The notes under the pieces: generated by a model
What the model was told of the DNA's origin: nothing
The model's input: only the letters and a program-made list of their open reading frames with translations
Databases searched by the model: none
Program-made: the position numbers and the translations under genes
Assembly (NCBI GenBank): GCA_031772625.1
Contig: CM062817.1
Location: 891,794,184 to 891,858,183, forward strand
Direction of reading: 5' to 3'
DNA from: Pinus tabuliformis
Lineage: Eukaryota; Streptophyta; Pinopsida; Pinales; Pinaceae
DNA: 64,000 nucleotides
Part shown: positions 32,441 to 44,033 of the stretch, one piece after another
Layout: every line of letters starts with the position of its first letter
How positions within the stretch are numbered: the stretch's first letter is position 1

Positions 32441-33240
32441 ACTCCATCGATCTGACCCCAGGTGCACTGCTCCCCATTGGACCAATCTATCGGCCATTTT
32501 GGAGAACGATGAAATCAAGAGGCAGATTCAGGAGCTGCTGCAGAAAGGTCACATCCATCCAAGTTAATTGCCCTGTGGGAGCCCGATCGTGTTGGTATAG
32601 AAGAAGGATGGGACTTGGAGGCTCTGTATTGAATATCGGGCATTGAACACGATCACTATTTGTAATAGGTACCTGATCCCACGGATTGATGACTTCCTGA
32701 ACAAACTGAAGGGGGCAAAATATTTCAGCAAGATGAATTTGAAGTTATGATATCACTAGGTACCAATCGAACCCTTCGATGTGTGGAAGATGACCTTCAA
32801 AGCCAAGGAGGGCCTTTTTGAATGGTTGGTTATGCCTTTCGAATTGAAGAATGCTCTTGTAATCTTCAAGAGGCTAATGGATGACATCTTGCGGCCATTC
32901 ACCAACTCATTTGTAGTGGTATACTTGGATGACATCCTGATCTTCAACCAAAATTGGGAAGAGCACCTCCATCACATTTGATAGGTTCTCCAAACATTGG
33001 GACAACACAAGTTATGTGCCAATTTGGAGAAATTCACTTTTGGCATGACCCAGGTTCAGTATCTGGGATACATTATTGATGAATGGGGGGTGCATGTGGA
33101 TCCAGCCAAGATCCAAGTCATTTAGGATTGGCCATCTCCAACCACTCTGACAGAGCTCCGCAACTTTCTCGGTCTTGCCAACTTCACTTGGTCCTCGAGT
33201 CAAGTCACCAAGGGAGGAGAAAAAGCAAAATTATTTTGGT
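32441..33240 (+). pseudogene. E5 reverse transcriptase pseudogene
   Basis: [17 protein letters not shown] (near 32600-32650), [23 protein letters not shown] sequence, FEWLVMPFELKNALVIFKRL and the catalytic box FVVVYLDDILIFNQNWEEHL (32900-32960) are readable, with both Asp of YLDD kept. Then LCANLEKFTFGMTQVQYLGY and VHVDPAKIQV. Stops interrupt most segments, e.g. near 32597, 32755, 32982 and 33124. Confidence 0.88.
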
Positions 33241-33690
33241 CTAAATCTCAATAGAAGGCATTCACAGAGTTGAAAGATCGCCTCTGCTCAACACCAGTTC
33301 TCGCATTACCAGACTTGAAACAACCATTTGAGGTCGAGACAGATGCCTTTGACTATGCTATTGGGGCAGTCCTTACTCAACACGGGCATCTAGTGGCATA
33401 TCACAGTGAAACACTTTCAGACACAGTCAGGAAGTATCCCACTTATGACAAAGAGATGTATTCCATTGTGCAGGCCTGCCAACAATGGAAGCATTACATT
33501 TTTGGGAAGGAAATGGTCATCCACACAGACCATCGACCCCTACAGTTCATACAGACCCAAGGGAAATTGCAGAATGATCGCCATCAGAAGTGGTCCACAT
33601 ACCTGCAATAGTTCCATTTGAATATCAATTATAAGAAGGGAAACACCAATAATGTTGTAGATTGCCTCAGTCGACCACCGATCATGGCGT
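33241..33690 (+). pseudogene. E5 RNase H pseudogene
   Basis: KDRLCSTPVLALPDLKQPFE, VETDAFDYAIGAVLTQ (first Asp), YPTYDKEMYSIVQACQQWKH (Glu), VIHTDHRPLQFIQTQ (second Asp) and NNVVDCLSRPP (final Asp) are all present, so the catalytic residues survive. A stop falls at 33609-33611 between the third and fourth motif. Confidence 0.88.
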
Positions 33691-34560
33691 TAACTACCAT
33701 GCTCAACTCTTATGGGCATGAGACTTTTGATTAACCACTTCTCTACAAAAGCGAACCAGAATTCGGCCACACATACCAGACACTCTTGGAGGGTCAACAT
33801 GTTCCAGATTTTCACCTCCAGGATGCCCTGTTATGCCACCTGGGTCACCTTTGTGTTCCTTCAAGCGAGCATGCCAAGATGATTTGGGAAGCACATTATA
33901 GTTGGGTTGCTGGGCATTTTGGGGTCGAGAAAATGGTGGCAGTACTGCAGAAGTATTTCTATTGGCCGAATCTTTGATAGGATGTCGGGAAGTACATCAG
34001 ATCATGCATTGCCTGCGCCATTGCCAAACTGACCATCAATAAGCAAGGCCTCTATACCTTGCTACCTACCCCTAGTTGACCTTGGGAATCCATCTCCATG
34101 GATTACATGGCGGTCCTTCCTTCTACTAAACATGGAAATGACTGTGTTTTTGTGGTCGTCGACAGGTTCTCAAAGATGGACATTATGGCGGTCTGCAAGA
34201 AGACTATCACAACAGAAGCCACTGCTAAACTCTTCTTTGAACGAGTGTGGGTACACTTTGGGATCCCACAGTCTATCATCTCAGATCAGGACAGCAGGTT
34301 CCTCAGTACATTTTGGCCCAGTCTTTGGTCGATGCTGGACACCAAACTCACTAAGTCCACAACCTTCCATCCTCAAACTGATGGTCAGACAGAGGTTGTC
34401 AACAGGATAATCGTACACATTCTGCGCATGTACAACTCAAAGCATACATGCACATGGGATGAGAGCCTCCTCTATGTTCCACACAGCTACAACCGGGCTC
34501 TCCACAACTCGATTGGCCACAACCCTTTTTAGGTGGCCTTGGGATTCCAACCACTATGTC
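33691..34560 (+). pseudogene. E5 integrase pseudogene
   Basis: The zinc-binding region (HYSWVAGHFGVEKMVAVLQK, then CIACAIAK) is followed by the core: MDYMAVLPSTKHGNDCVFVV, VDRFSKM, GIPQSIISDQDSRFLSTFW and QTDGQTEVVNRIIVHILRMY. The Asp, Asp and Glu positions are kept. Stops lie at about 33976-33981, 34078-34080 and 34530-34532. Confidence 0.88.
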
Positions 34561-35201
34561 CCATTGATGTGGCCATGCCATTTGCAGCTACTCACGTAGA
34601 TTCGGCTCATGTCCAGTCCGAAACAAATAAGGCAAACAACTTCATTGAGCACATCCAACATATTTGCCAGCAGGTCCATGACATTATGGAGAAATCAAAT
34701 GCCAAGCACAAGCAGCGACATGATCAACATCGAGTGCCACACAAGTTTTAGGTGGGTGACAAAGTCTGGTTGCATTTGCAAAAGGAACACCTTACCGGAG
34801 CCTATCATAAACTCAGACCACTCTAATATGGTCCTTACACCATTACCAAGGTTGTGGGAGACAATGTATTTGAGCTCAGCATTCCCCCATTCCTTGGCCT
34901 GCAACCAGTGTTCAATGTGGACCGCCTTTGGCCATACTTTCCACCATTACTAGACACATCCGACATTGCAGAACAACTCACACCCACAGATTTAAATCCA
35001 GATTGCATGGAACAAGCTGCAACTGATCGGATCATGGACACACAGATTAAGAACACTTGCCAGAAGAATATCCAACTGTATCGAGTTGTCAAAGAAGTCC
35101 AACTCCTTGACCAGGGCAAGTGGCTCACCAGGGATCAAATTCAGCAGAAGTTTCCTCATCTCATGGAGGAACTCAACGCAATGCAGACCATTGCTTCCTA
35201 A
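34561..35201 (+). pseudogene. E5 integrase C-terminal region
   Basis: VGDKVWLHLQ-type and YGPYTITKVVGDNVFELSIP sequences (GPY module) lie near 34750-34890, then FNVDRLWPYFPPLLD and TQIKNTCQKNIQLYRVVKEV. The tail ends MQTIAS at 35201, 11 bases before the LTR. It has no chromodomain; E2 has a similar NVENLKLYEP..LLD module. Stops lie at 34749-34751 and near 34826. Confidence 0.8.
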
Positions 35202-35212
35202 TGGGGGAGGAA
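35200..35212 (+). other. E5 polypurine tract
   Basis: AATGGGGGAGGAA directly precedes the 3' LTR. Confidence 0.8.
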
Positions 35213-35811
35213 TTATCCAGGTGGATATTGGTGGTCACCTGCCAAGTCCACTTTGACCCCCACCATTGTTTCTTTCAGCTTTTCAATTTCCTTAATTGTA
35301 GCACAGTTTACTATTTTTAGCAGTTTTTCGAGTCCTGAACTTCCGGAGTCATTTTGAGGCCCTAACCAACGTTTTTTGGGAAAACTGGGAGCAACATGGG
35401 TCCATGTACTAATGTTTCTCTTTCAAAAGTTGTAGTTCTCGGATAGATATTTCTAACGAGATATTGTGCGCGTCAAATGGAGATCATATGCCAAAGTTAC
35501 GACCCTGGGAAGTTGATGTACCAATTTACCCAAACGGGGCCCAAAGTTTGGCATTTTATCTTCTAGGGTTAGGTTTTTGGATGTTTAAGGTTTTCCATTA
35601 TTTCTCAACAATAAATAGGCCTTCGAGCCTCATTGTAACACAGTTTAAAGGCATGTAGCCGCCACATCTCTTCTCAGAGATAAGCTACCATCGCCCTAGC
35701 TAGTTTATTTCCATTTATTTTACAGTAATGAAATGAAGTATTGTTTCTGCTGCATCTCTATATGTATGGTTATATCTATAATTTGTTGCGTTCCTGTTTA
35801 AATCTGGATCA
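35213..35811 (+). repeat. E5 3' LTR
   Basis: It is the direct repeat of the 5' LTR, ~90% identical by eye. It lacks ~20 bases near 35717 (GTTTGTAGGCATATTTCAG in the 5' copy) and starts TTATCC instead of TGATCC. Confidence 0.9.
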
Positions 35812-35816
35812 ATATT

Positions 35817-36204
35817 TTACATAGATATTCTAGGTAAAGTAGGTTAGTCATATGTAGTTAGATATGATCCCAGAGCAAGGCTCGTAAAGTATAATATAGC
35901 GAAGTAAGATGAAATTGAAGAAGAAGATGATGTAGAGGAGCATGGGGTTCATGCAGCATTAGACGAATACGTTGAATAAGTTCAAGGAACATATGTGAAT
36001 TGAGACAATGTTAATTTGGATGAAATAGATGATATTGACGTTCTGTTGGACGAAGAACTTCAAGAAGTTGAACCAAATGTAGAAGAGAATATTTCAGATG
36101 ATGATATAAATGATGATGATGATGTTGATATGGCGAAAACTTTGAACAAGAATTCTGAACTAGATGATATAGATGATCACGAGTTGGATGAGGAAGAATA
36201 TTAA
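35817..36204 (+). pseudogene. CACTA transposase, acidic C-terminal tail
   Basis: It continues the DUF4216 frame (YIDILGKVG) after E5. It then encodes a strongly acidic tail with DEIDDIDVLLDEELQEVEPN and ISDDDINDDDDVDM, ending ELDEEEY with TAA at 36202-36204. Stops at ~35850 and ~35978 break the first part. Asp/Glu-rich tails are common at the end of plant CACTA transposases. Confidence 0.65.
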
Positions 36205-36231
36205 TGATATCAAAATGTTGAAAAGTACGAG

Positions 36232-36565
36232 GTATATATTTATATGTTTTCAGTTGGTTTGTTCTCTTTCGTTCACCTTAAATTTGTATTTACCTATTTT
36301 TTATGTTTGATGTTACTATATTTATTTCAAATATATTATAGTAGATAGATTGGTATCACGGAATTGAGAGTGATGTGGGGCAGTGGGGGGGGAGGAGCCA
36401 TATGAGCTTCCACCTTCATGTGGTTGGCCTTGTTCAATAGAGAATATATTATTCTTGAAACAAAGAGAAGCTTATTTATGTTTATCCCATCATTTCCAAT
36501 TTTGACTTAGGGTCATTAAGCAAATGTACTAGGTGAGTTGGGCGACGAGTGAATTCCCATGAAAT
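36232..36565. other. Unassigned spacer
   Basis: No motif seen. It contains a G-run near 36381-36395. It may still be CACTA sequence, but no inverted terminus is visible. Confidence 0.35.
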
Positions 36566-37262
36566 GAGTTCCCACCAGGGGGTCTCATAATGATTTTTAG
36601 AAAATTGACTAAATTAATGTTTAGGTTTTAAAAGTCGGTTCATAATTGATTGATTATGCAACATGGTACTAAAAAATGATAATATTTTGTTGTCATTGAT
36701 GAGTTGATGATTTGCACGACGGGGAAAACGCCCACACCCTAGGTGTGCTTGCACGAAGGTAGGGAACCTGTGCGCCCATGGGGTGTTGTGTGTTGGGAAT
36801 GTTAGGGTGCTTTCCTGGAGGGGGTGCCCGTGTGATGAGTTGGTGGGTCGGGCCGACTTGGAAAGGGGTGCCCGCAGAAAAGAAGTAAGGTCAGCCCATG
36901 ACTGCCCATGAACAAAGTTCCCAATAATGGGTCTCATAATGATTTTTATAAAATTGATTAAATTAATGTTTAGGTGTTAAAATTCAATTTATAATTAATT
37001 GATTATGCAACATGGTACTGAAAAATGACAATATTTTGTTGTCATTGATGAGTTAATGATTTGTGTTGACTGATTTTCATAGCAGGGTGAATGCCCGCAT
37101 GAAGGCAGGGCATCACGTGTTGGGCACGCTAGGGCGCCTGTGTGATGGGTTGTTGGGTAGGTCAAACTTGGCAAGGGGTTCCCACATAAAATAAGTAAGG
37201 TTGGTCCATGACTACCCATGCCCACTAAAAGTGGTCGAAAAAAAAAGTTTGAATTGAAGTGC
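36566..37262. repeat. 349-bp tandem duplication
   Basis: Two units share GGTCTCATAATGATTTTTA (36581 and 36930), GATTATGCAACATGGTACT, ATATTTTGTTGTCATTGATG and AAGTAAGGT..G.CCATGACT. The period is 349 bp. The middle of the unit is GC-rich and less conserved. The predicted minus-strand peptides reflect this repeat. Confidence 0.85.
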
Positions 37263-37273
37263 GACTGTGGGGG

Positions 37274-37770
37274 TGTTAGAAACTTATATATTACAGAGCA
37301 ATGGAACACATAAAATATTGTAGAAATACAAACACACAAAACAAGAGAGACACAGTTATACGTGGTTCGCCTAATTTGGGCTACGTCCACGGAGAAACAA
37401 CCATTCCTTCGTTTATATTATCCAACAAAATGAAGGGATACAACCTACAACAGATCTGTTGCAATTTCATCTTCGCTCTCACACAATCTCATCCCTTTTT
37501 CTTGCTCAAAATACACATATATACATAGCCACAATAAAATTCTCTCATATATAGCGAAGGGTTTCATTCTAGGGCAAAAAAGCCTAAATTAAACATAACT
37601 TCTACCGTCAGATCATTTGCCTGATGAACGACTTATATTGACTACGAAATTACAATATTTTACAAGGAAATTTTACATCAATTTTTAGCTTCGAGGGTGC
37701 TGCCCCTGAACCCCCGCTAGGGGGGACTCATTGTAGTATTCAATTTATTAAATAGCTAAGAGAACTATTC
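37274..37770 (+). repeat. Possible copia-type LTR fragment
   Basis: It starts TGTTAGAAACTTATATATTA right after a purine tract, GACTGTGGGGG, and contains TACGTGGTTCGCC..TTGGGCTACGTCCACGG and a GC-rich GGTGCTGCCCCTGAACCCCC, both common in plant copia LTRs. I could not pair it with a second LTR or find its right end. Confidence 0.35.
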
Positions 37771-40299
37771 ATGTGCATTTAAATTCAACTTGAACACTTG
37801 GCATTGGGTGTCATCATATTTATATTCTTAATTTTTAATTATATTAATGAATGGATTGTTGCTTTAAATATTGTGTAGCCACGTTAAACTAGGGGTTCTT
37901 CAAATGTTTAATCACAATATACCATGGGATTTCATCATAATAGTGTCAATGATACCATTACATTTCTATTCACATGTAGCACATGAAATACATGATTAAT
38001 TTCAACTAAAACTATATACGATAATATGTTAAGATTACTATATATATTAATATGATATATAACCAAGATTAAGATTATATTAAAGTAAAATTAAATATAA
38101 CAATTCAATTCAATTTTATATTATATTATTTTATAGATTGTTAGTTTAATATAATTTATATGTTATATTATTTTATAAATTGTTAATTTAATTTAATTTA
38201 ATATAATTATATGTTATATTATATTTATATTTAAGTGTTTTGTGTTTGGGGTCCAATATAAAAAAAGAAACTAGTGTTAAGGTTAAATTTTTTGGCTTCC
38301 CGTCGATCTGCATATGAAGGCATGAGGGAACCAGGGTTTTACTCACCTTTCAGAGCTCATCACTGCTTCACTCACCTTTCGGAGCTTGACACCGCTTCAC
38401 ACTTATGGCTAGACGGTCCTCAAATTCTCTGGTAAGCATGTTAGATCTCTCGACATTTTGTTATTTCCCTTTTGTCTTGGATGACCTCATTCTTGTGTAG
38501 ATGGGTTTGCAACCCATTATCAGAGATTGGGTTAATTAGGTGCCCAAAGAGTTGCATTATGCTTTCCTCACTTATTTGCTCCCTTGAAACGGAGCTTGAA
38601 TTCTCTCCAAATGCTTTCGATCTTGCACTATATACTGTCACATGATCCCTACAATTAGGGTTTGATGAATCACCCAGAAATTTGTTTTAGATGCCTCCAT
38701 AGATTTGGCCTAGGGTTATCACTGTAGGATGCACAAATCTTAGGATCTCATACCACAGATATTTATATCACTTCCATAGGTCAGCGAATACTATTATGAA
38801 AAATGGGGACTGATGCTAGGTGAATACACTTTCTCAAAGTCCTAGATTCAATCTAGGTCTCTTCTTGAATTTCGAATGTACAAAATTGATGAATAGGGTA
38901 TTATGCTTATGACCAAGCCAACAAGGTATCTCGACTCCTTCCTTCAAGGAGAATATATACCTTGCAAGATGAATATGCTTAGAATTTTGATAGAGAGCTC
39001 CTTTAATGTGGCTCACTCTTCATGCACAAGTATGGAGAGAATCTCAATGCTCCAATTTTCCTTTATATCTTGCACAAATGTGAGGTATGAAGTTTGCTTG
39101 ACAATAAGACTATGATTCAAAACTTTAGTACCTTTGACAAAGAGCTTGTGCTCAAAGTATCCTTTCAATGGTTTTGATCTAGGATCGAATATGTGCACAA
39201 GTGTGGAGGCAATTTCGATACTCTGTATAGGGTTTTCAAGTAACACTTATGCACATAGTTTCAGATCATAGGCAAAGGATTTGGATCCTTTATACAACTA
39301 TGGTATATTCTAATAAATATGTGTTGAATGCCTTGCAAAATTATAACAATCCTTCCACAAAATTCTTAATAAAAACATTGATTAACAATGACTATAAAGT
39401 ACATACCAGAGATGTGAGAGTTTCTTTAGGATTTCAGAAGAATAGATGGATATTGTAGACCTTGTGGTTTCCCCTTTTGACACTCCACTGTCAATAATTG
39501 CGACCTTCTTTGGGCTACAATCAAATCCTTTCATCCTTCAAAACTAAGCCACTACTGTCCTTTCTCTTGCAACCGTAGGTATGGTGCCTGATATAGTGAT
39601 TAAGGGCTAATAGAGATATGTTCCTTTTATTAACTCTTGTTTATATGTTGAATTAAATTTTATAATATATCAGTTGTTTTTCTTTTGTTGTGCAATTCTA
39701 ATTTCTTGAGGGGTCATTCCTACTTACATCACACCTAATAATAAATCATATGTCTTGGCTCATATTATATTTCATGTTTGTTCCATAACAAAAATATTGT
39801 CTTCAACCTTCAATAAAGAATCCAATATTCTCACTCATGGTCCTATTTCCACATGTTTGTGTTAGTGAATTCTCTTGAAAGAAAATAAAATGTATCAAAT
39901 AACTCATGTCCTTGGTCTACTATTCAACAAACTAAGTGTGCTTGTCAAACTATCTCCATGAATCACAACTAAGTCTAAATTGTGGTTATAAAAAATAAAA
40001 TAAAAACACAACTGAGTTTGCAAAATCAAAAAATGTCCATGTGTTCCTTTGAATGACCTCTCAATTGTTGGTCTTATAATTATTTTTCGCAATGTGAATA
40101 TTTCCCAATATTAATAAGATTCAAACTCTATCCAATACAAAAAGTCTTACAAGAACCCATATTTCTTAGATTGTTGTCCAATATAGGAAAATTATCCAAA
40201 CTTAATATTAACCTAATGTAATCATGAAAAAATTATGATAACGTGAAAATAAATGAATAAAAAAATAATATCAAGATCACACCATTGAAACAATTACAC
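37771..40299. other. Unassigned AT-rich spacer
   Basis: A very AT-rich stretch lies at 38030-38240. A 29-bp tandem pair, ACTCACCTTTC.GAGCT, starts at 38341 and 38370. A short ATG frame, MARRSSNSL, followed by GTAAGC (38406-38438) looks like a first exon with a donor, but nothing downstream supports it. No domain is seen in the rest. Confidence 0.35.
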
Positions 40300-42010
40300 A
40301 TAATATTGGAATTTAGGAGGATTGGGCACAAGTTCTTGTTTTTCCTACATGTTTAAAGGTTGAAGGTTATGAAGTGCGTTGAAAGTTTATAAAAATTTCA
40401 ACCTCTATCTTCTCGATGTGAGGTTCAATGTGTTTGATTCCATTACCAAAAATCAATAAATTTTCTTTTTAAACAAAGATGGATATTTTTTGTGTTAATA
40501 GTAAAAAGAGGGGTTTTTGATCATATTGTCTAGTCTTGGCCAGTTGCATATGTTTCTCAAAGATTTCCTCTTCCATGTATGTTGCTTGGTCATATCCAAA
40601 TGAACCAACTGAAGTTAGGGAACTTTTGGCTTGATACGAAAGAAAGAAAGGGAATTTTTGGCTTCATAGCCAAATCTGATTTTTTCTCTCTTGTTGAATG
40701 GGTTTCCATTTTAAGTTGGTTGGCACACTTGGGTGGGAAATTTATAATGTTCCAAGAAATATGCCCTAATAAACTTTTTAGCCCATGTATCTCCCTTAAT
40801 TATAATCCTCAAATGATAGTTCCATGTAGGTTTGGTGATTAGCCAATTGAGTGAATGCATTTTTTTTGACTAAATTTTGTAAGGTAAGGAGGGGGATAAA
40901 GTCATGTGCATGCTTCCTCATGCATTCTTTGTTTCTTGTAAACAAATGTTTAGTTTTTAGGTTTTAATCTTGCCCACAAAGTCTAGTGCAACAAATGTAG
41001 GAGTAATGGGTACAAGTTCTTGTTTTGTCTACATGTTTAAATGTTGAAGGTTATAAAGTGTGTTGAAAGTTTATAAACACTATAACCTCTATCTTCTCGA
41101 TGTGAGGTTCAATTAGTTTGATTCCATTAACAAACATCAAACAAATTTCCTTTTAAACAAATATGGATAATTTTTTGTGTTAATAATAAAAAGAGGGGTT
41201 TGTGATCATATTGTCCAATCCTGGCCAATTGCATATGTTTCTCAATGATGTCCTCTTCCATGTTTGTTGCTTGGTCATGTCCAAAAGAACCAACTAAAGT
41301 TAGGGAACTTTTGGCTTCATACGAATGAAAGATAGGGAACTTTTGGCTTCATATTTGGAGATAACACTAGGCCAAATCTGATTTTTTCTCTCTTGTTGAA
41401 TGGGTTTCCATTTCATGTTTAAGTTGGTTGGCACACTTGGGTGGGAAACACATAACATTCCTAGAAATATGCCTGAAGAAACTTGTCAGCCCATGTATCT
41501 CCCTTAATTATTATCCTTGAAGGATAGTTCCATGTAGGTTTGGTGATTAGCCAATTGAGGGAACGCATTTTTTTAGACTAAATTTTGTACAGTAACGAGC
41601 AGGATAAATTGATGTGCATGCTTCCTTATGCATTCTTTGTTTCTTGTAAACTAATGTCTAGTTTTAGGTTTCAGTATTGCCCACAAGGTCTAGTGCAAGG
41701 AATGCAGGAGGAATGGGCACAAGTTCTTGCTTTTCCTACATGTTTAAATGTTAAAGGTTATGAAGCGTGTTGAAATTTTATAATCACTGTAGCCTCTATA
41801 TTCTCAATGTGAGGTTCAATGGATTTGATTCCATTACCAAACATCAATAAATTTTGTTTTTAAACATATATGGATAGTTTTTGTGTTAATAGTAAAAAGA
41901 GGGATTTGTGATTCTACTATCCAGTTCTGGTCAGTTGCATATGTTTCTAAATGGTGTCCTCTTCCATGTCTACTGCTTGGTCATGTCCAAAAGAACCATA
42001 TAAATTTTTA
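40300..42010. repeat. ~0.7-kb tandem repeat, about 2.4 copies
   Basis: Unit anchors (.ACAAGTTCTTG..TT..CTACATG) fall at 40327, 41011 and 41718, so periods are 684 and 707 bp. Each unit carries CCTCTAT.TTCTC.ATGTGAGG, GTTAATA.TAAAAAGAGGG, CTCTTCCATG and, in the first two, TTGTTGAATGGGTTTCCATT and CCAATTGAG.GAA.GCATTTTTTT. The third unit ends near 42005. There is no coding motif. Confidence 0.88.
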
Positions 42011-43434
42011 ATTATCCTAAAGTTTCTTGATCATGCCTTCCTCCTCCTCCAACTTCTCTTTGTTGCTTTCCCAAACCTCCAAAAGAATAACTTTCCCTTT
42101 TGTGTTTTTCCAACTGGGTTGTCATACAAACTTGGGAAATTTTGTCTTCGTACGAACTTCTTGTGTCTGCATTAAGAAATCCTTCATACGAATCAATATA
42201 TCAATAGTTTAGACACTTCAATCATATTCAAACTTAGGTATTTGTAGTGATTTATAACTCAGAATATAATATATTAGTTGCAACACCTACTGGTAGTGGT
42301 AAGACTATTTTTACTGAGTTTTCTTTACTACGATTGCATCAAAAGGGCCCAGAAAGTGTATTTTGATGTGTCTATATTTATCCTATAGAAGTTATTTCCA
42401 AAGATAAATATAGGGATTATGAGCATAAATTTGGAATAGAGACAAAACATAACCTAAACTGCCTCCTACTTCACTTGACAAGACTCCTTTAGGCTGTGGC
42501 TACTTCAGATGCTCTCCACTTATGATGAATTGCACTTGGTTTGGTGATAATGAGGCTTTTCCTTACTCTAATTTATATACTTTTCAAGGGCTTCATCTAA
42601 TCTACCCTTGTAGGATTCACAACTCATAAAATTACACAAGATGACTTAAACAAATAATGTGCAAACCCAACACCCATATAGAAAAATCAAAATCTCATCA
42701 TAGACAACTCATATTTCGATGATTTTCATTGCCTCCAATTTTTATCGAGTCCTCTAACACCTCCATGTGTCAAATCATCAGAATGCCTCATGGTTCCACA
42801 TGCACTAGCTTGGGTGCAAAACCCACAGGCTTGGGTTCTTAGCCCACAAATCACTTTTGTGTGCCAATTCGTCCAAAACCCTTTAGCGTAGGTTTTGGCG
42901 TACCTCAAAAGCTACAAATCTCAACAACCTCAACATTCGAAAACTTTTCCTTTTATTCCATTGAAACTAGTTACATTCTTCAACATATTAAAGTAGTGGG
43001 TATTTTTTTGTAATGGAAGATCAAATGTTATCAGATTATGTTGAATTCTCAAGTTATTGAGTGAGTTCATTGAACATTGGTTAGGATCAATAGGTTCTCA
43101 AGTTATCAATTTTTAAAATATTACTTGAATATTTTAAACACAAAGAACTTTCTTGTAATTCACTTGTACTATTATAATGTTCTTTTCATTTCATCAAAAC
43201 GTTTCTTAACATCCCTTATGACACTCGCTAACAGTTTTCTCATTTGATGGAGTGTTATAATTTTTCAATCAAACAAGTATTTATTAGATCTATCTTCATC
43301 GAGTGACGAAAGTTCAAGTAGGATAGAATAAATTGACCAAACATCTGCTACGTCATCTAGCAGGAGAATATCAGCTAGAGGTGAAAATAATAGAAGAAAA
43401 TTCCATATACACATGGAATTTTTTTCTCGCTAAA
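42011..43434. other. Unassigned spacer
   Basis: I recognise no gene, element end or repeat here. Short frames lack motifs. Confidence 0.35.
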
Positions 43435-44033
43435 GGGGGATCATGTTATTACGATAATGAGATCATAGATGACATTGAGGTTCCCTTGAGGTACAAACAT
43501 CTAGTGAAATAATAGGCACCCAAGGATCTTCCTGAAATAAACACTGTTTTCTCTATCAATGAAAAGATATACAACATTGCCCCATCATCATTACATGGTT
43601 TGGGGATATTTTCCATGGATGGCATAAAGGTATATTACAGAGGATTAAATTAATTGATGGAGTATGCCGGTCCCTGTTACAGCTACAATGATTGGGTATG
43701 AATAGTCCAATATACCAAAAGTATGCAAATATATGGAGTGGCCACAAATTATACACAACTAAAAGACAATGATCAAATAAAAGGCACAACTGTGTATATT
43801 GATGGAAGGCCAAAAGCGAAAGGTAATATTGCAAGGTTTATAAATAGTACATGGTCCATTACCACAAATAAGCAACTTAATTTCATATTCAAAGTGCATG
43901 AAGGAAACCATGTATTCGTATGTGCCATTAAATCAATAGTTGCAGATGAAGAGTTGCTCATCGATTACAATTTGAATCAAATAGATACAAATATTGCTAT
44001 TGTGGGGGCAATATGTATTGAATTTTACCCAAC
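43435..44033 (+). pseudogene. SET-domain fragment (histone methyltransferase-like)
   Basis: One frame reads through a SET domain with four stops: APSSLHGLGIFSMDGIKVYY, then LMEYAGPCYSYNDW, YGVATNYTQLKD, VYIDGRPKAKGNIARFINST, VHEGNHVFVCAIKSIVADEE and LLIDYNLNQ. The GNIARFINST block corresponds to the SET motif that binds S-adenosylmethionine, and EELLIDY to the catalytic Tyr motif. Stops lie near 43508-43516, 43652 and 43699; from 43723 it is open to 44100. No post-SET cysteines are visible apart from a short CIEFYPTCKQC stretch. SET proteins methylate lysines, usually on histones. This is a dead copy, perhaps a gene fragment carried by a transposon. Confidence 0.7.

Larger units (their letters stand above)
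30175..35811 (+). mobile_element. E5: Ty3/gypsy element, heavily decayed by stops
   Basis: LTRs (30175-30791 and 35213-35811) flank gag and pol in gypsy order. The primer-binding site TGGTATCAGAGC sits at 30793-30804 and AATGGGGGAGG (35200-35210) precedes the 3' LTR. Flanks are GTATT (30170-30174) and ATATT (35812-35816), a 4/5 match. Removing it rejoins the CACTA sense frame GAACAAGTATT / TTACATAGAT. There is no chromodomain. About 20 in-frame stops break the polyprotein, most in contexts where a C-to-T change would explain them. Confidence 0.9.
14117..36231 (+). mobile_element. CACTA (En/Spm) DNA transposon, decayed, split by three insertions
   Basis: The left end CACTACTACATTTGG fits a CACTA terminus and is followed by a cluster of GAATATCCGACGG-like subterminal repeats. 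Transposase exons follow: the Transposase-associated domain (14860-15028), the TNP2/Transposase_21 body (20219-23572), DUF4216 (29521-30174) and an acidic tail (35817-36204). Between them sit the LINE (15036-17265), E4 (23578-29520) and E5 (30175-35811). I found no inverted copy of the terminus downstream, so the right end is unknown and may be deleted; the given end is that of the last exon-like block. Confidence 0.8.

Noticed and set aside
36016..36204. Acidic 62-residue frame as a stand-alone gene
   Set aside because: It continues the interrupted CACTA transposase sense frame and starts at an internal Met.
37725..37745. CATTGTAGTATT as the right CACTA end
   Set aside because: It does not match the inverted form of the left terminus beyond a few bases and has no subterminal repeats beside it.
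38406..38438. Possible first exon MARRSSNSL with GTAAGC donor
   Set aside because: No downstream exon or protein similarity supports it, and such short ATG-GT patterns are common by chance.
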